DNA of 26,316 nucleotides from CAZVLE01 sp964627855 (GTDB lineage Bacteria; Bacillota; Dethiobacteria; DTU022). The position numbers were made by a program, and so were the translations under genes. Each line of letters starts with the position of its first letter. The stretch's first letter is position 1. This document shows, one piece after another, positions 23,081 through 26,316 of this stretch. The notes beneath the pieces are model-generated. The model did not search any database and was not told the origin of the DNA. It saw only the letters and a program-made list of their open reading frames with translations. The DNA lies in assembly GCA_964627855.1 (NCBI GenBank), contig CAZVLE010000091.1:1-26316 (forward strand), in the 5' to 3' direction.

Positions 23081-24256
23081 TTACTGCAGGTAATCAAGAA
23101 CAATTTCAGTAAAGATGGCGGGGCCAATCCAGAGAGTATCTTCGTCAAGATCAAACTTTGCATTATGGTGTGGGTAAGAGATCCCCTTATCCGGATTTCC
23201 CGTGCCTAAAACAAAAAATGCGCCAGGCACTTCCTGCAGGTAGAGCGACATGTCTTCCGTGCCCATATTCGGTTTCTTAATCTCGACAATATTTTCTGGG
23301 CCTAAGACTTTTTCCGCGGCAACAATTACCCTTTTAGTGCTGCCTGCATCATTAATGGTAGGTGGATAACCACCGAGAATAGCAACCTCAGCTTCAGCCC
23401 TGTTTGCTTTGGCAATAGAGTGACAAATTTCCGGGAGACGCCGGGTAATATACTGCCGATCTGATTGATCAAGAGTTCTGAAGTCACCACTGAAGGTTAC
23501 TTTGGGTGTAATGATGTTAAAAGCTTCGCCCCCCTCGATTTTACCAACCGTTAATACAACAGGCGTCAGGGGGTCCATCTCCCTGCTGACTATTTTTTGC
23601 AGGGACAGGATCATTTCTGCGGCAATCGTTATTGCATCGACGCCCAGGTGCGGAAGAGCCCCATGGGTGCTCTTTCCCCTGACCTCAACCGTAAAAGCGG
23701 TCGCGGTAGCCAGGATCGGCCCTTCACAGATACCAACTTGTCCGGTCTTGACCTCCGGAAAAATCTGCCCAACATGCAACCCCACTGCGCTGTCGACAGG
23801 CGGGGAGTCGAGACAGCCATCGGCAATCATCCTCTCTGCGCCTCCGTAACCTTCTTCACCCGGTTGAAAGAGCAATTTAACGTTACCCTTCAACTGATCG
23901 CGCAGCTTGATAAGCATTTTTGCCGCACCCAGAAGCATGGCCATGTGGGCATCATGGCCACAGGCATGCATATTGCCATTTGTCGAGGCGAAGGGCAACC
24001 CGGTCTCCTCCCTGATAGGCAGGCCATCCATATCTGCCCGCAGGGCTATGGTAGGGCCGGAAGCACTGCCTTCGATCAGGGCAACCAGGCCGGTTTCCGC
24101 TGCCGGCCGAAAAGGAATGCCCATCTTAGTAAGCTCTTCCTTTAAATAGCTTGAAGTTTCTCCCAGGGCAAAGCCAATTTCGGGGATGCTGTGTAAATGG
24201 CGACGCCATTTAATCACTTCCGGGTGAACCGCTTTGGCTGCATTGGCGATATTCAC
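23081..24256 (-). CDS. M20-family amidohydrolase (N-acyl-amino-acid/hippurate hydrolase type)
   Basis: This zinc/manganese-dependent deacylase of the M20D group is 391 aa long. The metal-site motifs are NGNMHACGHDAHMAML (about residues 92-107), QPGEEGYGGAERM (about 131-143, with the catalytic Glu pair) and a C-terminal HHN motif (SYPHHNAKFDLDE). The dimerisation domain carries GKSTHGALPHLGVDAI. Members hydrolyse N-acetyl or other N-acyl amino acids, including N-acetyl-diaminopimelate; the substrate cannot be fixed here. The start is GTG 24256 after AAGGAG. It lies 42 bases after the 4-hydroxybutyryl-CoA dehydratase gene and 43 bases before the acyltransferase gene, in one apparent operon. Confidence 0.9.
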   Translation of the reverse strand: MNIANAAKAVHPEVIKWRRHLHSIPEIGFALGETSSYLKEELTKMGIPFRPAAETGLVALIEGSASGPTIALRADMDGLPIREETGLPFASTNGNMHACGHDAHMAMLLGAAKMLIKLRDQLKGNVKLLFQPGEEGYGGAERMIADGCLDSPPVDSAVGLHVGQIFPEVKTGQVGICEGPILATATAFTVEVRGKSTHGALPHLGVDAITIAAEMILSLQKIVSREMDPLTPVVLTVGKIEGGEAFNIITPKVTFSGDFRTLDQSDRQYITRRLPEICHSIAKANRAEAEVAILGGYPPTINDAGSTKRVIVAAEKVLGPENIVEIKKPNMGTEDMSLYLQEVPGAFFVLGTGNPDKGISYPHHNAKFDLDEDTLWIGPAIFTEIVLDYLQ

Positions 24257-24298
24257 TTTTTTTCTCCTTTACGAGCGTTCAGTTTCAGGAAGCGCTTA

Positions 24299-25753
24299 TT
24301 AGACTTTCTCTATTATACCGGCTATGACCATGGCCAGCTTCTTCTTCTGCTCGAGGTTGCCCTGGCGACCGATCATGATCCGCTGAGCCTGGGGAGAACC
24401 GGCACCGTGCATCGATTCAGTCCTGTAGCCAACCGCGGCCGTGCCGAGGGTAATATTCTCAATCAGTCTCATAATTCTAATGCGATCTTCTGTCGGCACC
24501 GAAGCCTTACCCTTAAGATACTTTTCAAGATATTTACCAGCAACCGGATGCCTGTAATCTTGCTCAGAGGGCAGGGTAACCATCAGTCCTCCGGCAATAT
24601 CTTCCGCCAGGCGGGATATCTCATAGGGGAAGCGGGTTACATTCTGTTTGCAAACATTGGCCAGGAGCAGGTCAATCAGGTAAGTCCCTGAAGCGGTCGG
24701 CTGACCCTGGCTGGAACAGGCAATACCACAGGCATATAGCGTTTCGTTAAGGTGGATCATCTCGATCAACTTGTCCCTGATATGCGAAGCTCTTTCGGCG
24801 CCGTTAAGCTCGGCGGCAAGGGCCGCTGCACCGATCAAAACATCGCCTACCCCTACTTTACAGCCGCCATAGCTCTGACGATGGTAACCGGCAAACCTTT
24901 CAACCAGCGCGCCCGTATAAGCGTACTCTCCACACATGAAAACCCTTTCCCAGGGTACAAAAATATCGTCAAAAATAACCAGGCACTCATGACCGCCATA
25001 GCGACAGTTGCCAACATCGATAGAACCGCCTTCCAGGCGGCGGGTATCGCATGACTGGCGTCCGTAAATATAGGTGATCCCTTCCGAACCGCTGGGAAGG
25101 GAGAAGCAAACAGCGTACTCACTGTCTTCTTCGATCATGGTCAGGGTGGGCATAACCAGGATTTCATGAGCTGAAAGAGCACCAGTCTGATGGGCTTTTG
25201 CTCCTCTGACCACAATGCCGTCTTTTCTCTTTTCAACAACTCTCAGGTAGAGATCAGGATCTTCCTGCTGTGACGGCCTCAGGGATCGATCGCCCTTCGG
25301 ATCGGTCATGGCCCCTTCTACCATCAGATCGTTGTCCTGGATGTATGACAGGTAATCACGAAATCTCCGGTGATAGGGAAGCTTTAAATCCCTGGCCATT
25401 TCAAAGGTCACACTATCTACAGCATTGAAAGCATCCATGCCCACGCAGCGCTGAAAGCAAACCGCTGTTTTCTGGCCGAGCAGCCGCTGCATTTTAACCT
25501 TGTTGATCAAGTCATCAGCACTCTGGTGCAGGTGCGTAAAACGGTTTATTGTTTCACCGCTCAGACTCGATTGGGTCGTAAGTAGTTCACTGCCAGCCGG
25601 GTCGTGAGCCAATTCGTAAGTTTGGGCCACTGCATTGATTGAGGGCCTGATCATAGGGTGATCGACTACAGATTGTACTTCCTCACCAAACATGAAGACC
25701 CGGTAATTGATTCGGCGCAGGGAGTCGATATATTTTTCAGCCGTCATCAACAT
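24299..25753 (-). CDS. abfD: 4-hydroxybutyryl-CoA dehydratase / vinylacetyl-CoA delta-isomerase
   Basis: This FAD and [4Fe-4S] enzyme dehydrates 4-hydroxybutyryl-CoA to crotonyl-CoA in fermentation of 4-aminobutyrate or succinate. The sequence matches what I recall of the Clostridium aminobutyricum enzyme along its whole length, and the length from ATG 25753 is 484 aa, the same. The unusual cluster ligands are present: C99 and C103 (AVCFQRCVGMDAFN), H291 and C298 (GYHRQSYGGCKVG). So are the HQT flavin-site region (RGAKAHQTGA) and the C-terminal YRTESMHGAGSPQAQR. The Shine-Dalgarno (GAGGGGGG) lies inside the end of the upstream membrane-protein gene, four bases away. No CoA transferase or 4-hydroxybutyrate dehydrogenase gene is in the window. 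Confidence 0.93.
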   Translation of the reverse strand: MLMTAEKYIDSLRRINYRVFMFGEEVQSVVDHPMIRPSINAVAQTYELAHDPAGSELLTTQSSLSGETINRFTHLHQSADDLINKVKMQRLLGQKTAVCFQRCVGMDAFNAVDSVTFEMARDLKLPYHRRFRDYLSYIQDNDLMVEGAMTDPKGDRSLRPSQQEDPDLYLRVVEKRKDGIVVRGAKAHQTGALSAHEILVMPTLTMIEEDSEYAVCFSLPSGSEGITYIYGRQSCDTRRLEGGSIDVGNCRYGGHECLVIFDDIFVPWERVFMCGEYAYTGALVERFAGYHRQSYGGCKVGVGDVLIGAAALAAELNGAERASHIRDKLIEMIHLNETLYACGIACSSQGQPTASGTYLIDLLLANVCKQNVTRFPYEISRLAEDIAGGLMVTLPSEQDYRHPVAGKYLEKYLKGKASVPTEDRIRIMRLIENITLGTAAVGYRTESMHGAGSPQAQRIMIGRQGNLEQKKKLAMVIAGIIEKV

Positions 25754-25757
25754 CTTT

Positions 25758-26153
25758 TCAGGTTCCCCCCTCAAATAAAGCTTTAACCGGTTCCTTGGTC
25801 AGGCTGATGATCGTGAAGATGCCCAGGACCGTCCCGAGGGGGATGATCAGACATTCGAGAAATGAAATCACCAGACAGAAGTTATAAGAACGGCGCTCCC
25901 TTAGCCTTCGACCGGCAATAATGATCAGCACGGCGAATACCCAGCCCCCAATGATCAGGATGGAGGCAAGAATAATGAATGCCCAACCCAGAATCTGGGG
26001 AACCTGTTCCCCGCCATGCAACCCGGACGCTATTATGACAATACCTATGACAAGGTGTATGATGGGAACTGAAGCCAGCAGGGAAGTAATGGCTCCCATC
26101 ACATAATGTAACGTAGACAAGGTATCCAGATTTTGCTCTTCCTGTGAAGACAT
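25758..26153 (-). CDS. small membrane protein of unknown function
   Basis: This 131-aa protein has three or four hydrophobic segments: about 18-45 (YVMGAITSLLASVPIIHLVIG), 57-83 (ILGWAFIILASILIIGGWVF), and 92-120 (FCLVISFLECLIIPLGTVLG). Basic RRLRERR lies between the second and third segments. No catalytic motif or signal peptide is visible. It resembles widespread unnamed small membrane proteins, and I cannot name a family with confidence. ATG 26153 has GAGGAG nine bases upstream. It is coupled to abfD by a 4-base gap, but that may be simple co-transcription. Confidence 0.8.
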   Translation of the reverse strand: MSSQEEQNLDTLSTLHYVMGAITSLLASVPIIHLVIGIVIIASGLHGGEQVPQILGWAFIILASILIIGGWVFAVLIIIAGRRLRERRSYNFCLVISFLECLIIPLGTVLGIFTIISLTKEPVKALFEGGT

Positions 26154-26232
26154 GCTAATTTCTCCTCTCAACAGATGGGACTTGGTTTATAAAAATATTT
26201 CGCTTGCAAACCTATCGGGTCAGGCCGGAAAG

Positions 26233-26316
26233 CTAGCCGTTCTTCAGGACATCCCTGACCGCGACGATAGTTTTCTCAATGTCGCTGCGCGACACTTCTT
26301 TATTGGTAGTAAAACG
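26233..26316 (-). CDS. C-terminal end of a probable PLP-dependent enzyme (threonine aldolase or aminotransferase-like)
   Basis: Only the last 27 codons before TAG are in the window. The peptide begins RFTTNKEVSRSDIEKTIVAV and ends VLKNG. A pattern of R-[FLM]-x-T, a few residues, then [ST]-x-x-D-[IV] and an amphipathic helix closes many fold-type I PLP enzymes, most like low-specificity L-threonine aldolase. The identity is tentative. It lies 79 bases upstream of the membrane-protein gene, in the same direction. Confidence 0.4.
   Translation of the reverse strand, partial: RFTTNKEVSRSDIEKTIVAVRDVLKNG

Noticed and set aside
23597..24145. 182-codon plus-strand frame opposite the M20 hydrolase
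   Set aside because: Shadow of a gene with clear metal-site motifs; the antisense translation shows no domain or start signal.
1..26316. Mobile elements, CRISPR arrays, tRNA or rRNA genes
   Set aside because: I found no transposase, integrase, repeat-spacer pattern or RNA-gene signature; the window reads as ordinary chromosome.

Overview
The window looks like chromosomal DNA of an anaerobic Gram-positive bacterium of the Clostridia type. The reasons are the hrcA-grpE-dnaK-dnaJ-rsmE-mtaB order known from Bacillus and Clostridium, a CIRCE operator, a DnaK of Gram-positive length, many GTG/TTG starts behind strong GGAGG Shine-Dalgarno sites, and a 4-hydroxybutyryl-CoA dehydratase very close to the clostridial enzyme. 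Nearly all genes lie on the minus strand; acpS, thrC and a possible 22-residue peptide lie on the plus strand.

Layout: a PAS-domain protein runs off the left edge (1-434). A 372-base gap follows, holding a putative micro-lipoprotein ORF and hairpins. The heat-shock/RNA-modification operon (7788 down to 807) has a sigma-A-like promoter and a perfect CIRCE at its head. The Fe-S assembly operon rrf2(iscR-like)-iscS-iscU (9938 to 7907) follows a near-perfect promoter. A cold-shock gene with a clear terminator is divergent from acpS, and acpS overlaps tail-to-tail with an Aquifex-type aconitase. The aconitase appears to share a transcript with an MFS transporter and an ApgM-like phosphomutase. That phosphomutase is divergent from threonine synthase, which suggests it may be the homoserine kinase of threonine synthesis.

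The right half holds serA, a glutaredoxin and a ferredoxin:thioredoxin-reductase-type catalytic protein, then a DapF-fold isomerase. Upstream of serA, reading in from the right edge, a cluster encodes a PLP enzyme tail, a membrane protein, 4-hydroxybutyryl-CoA dehydratase, an M20 deacylase, a GlmU-like hexapeptide acyltransferase, a nucleotidyltransferase-fold protein and NagB.

The most striking observation is in the reductase gene (18155-18553). Its reading frame reaches an in-frame TGA exactly where the family has its last redox-active cysteine (Cys-x-Cys becomes Cys-Phe-TGA). The codons after the TGA still encode the family's x-Leu-Phe continuation. A stable 8-bp stem-loop with G at the first loop position, and no U-tract, sits 16 nt after the TGA, as expected of a bacterial SECIS element. 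I read this as a probable selenocysteine-containing, zinc-ribbon-fused ferredoxin:disulfide reductase paired with its own glutaredoxin. No selenocysteine machinery genes lie in this window, so the claim rests on sequence pattern alone.
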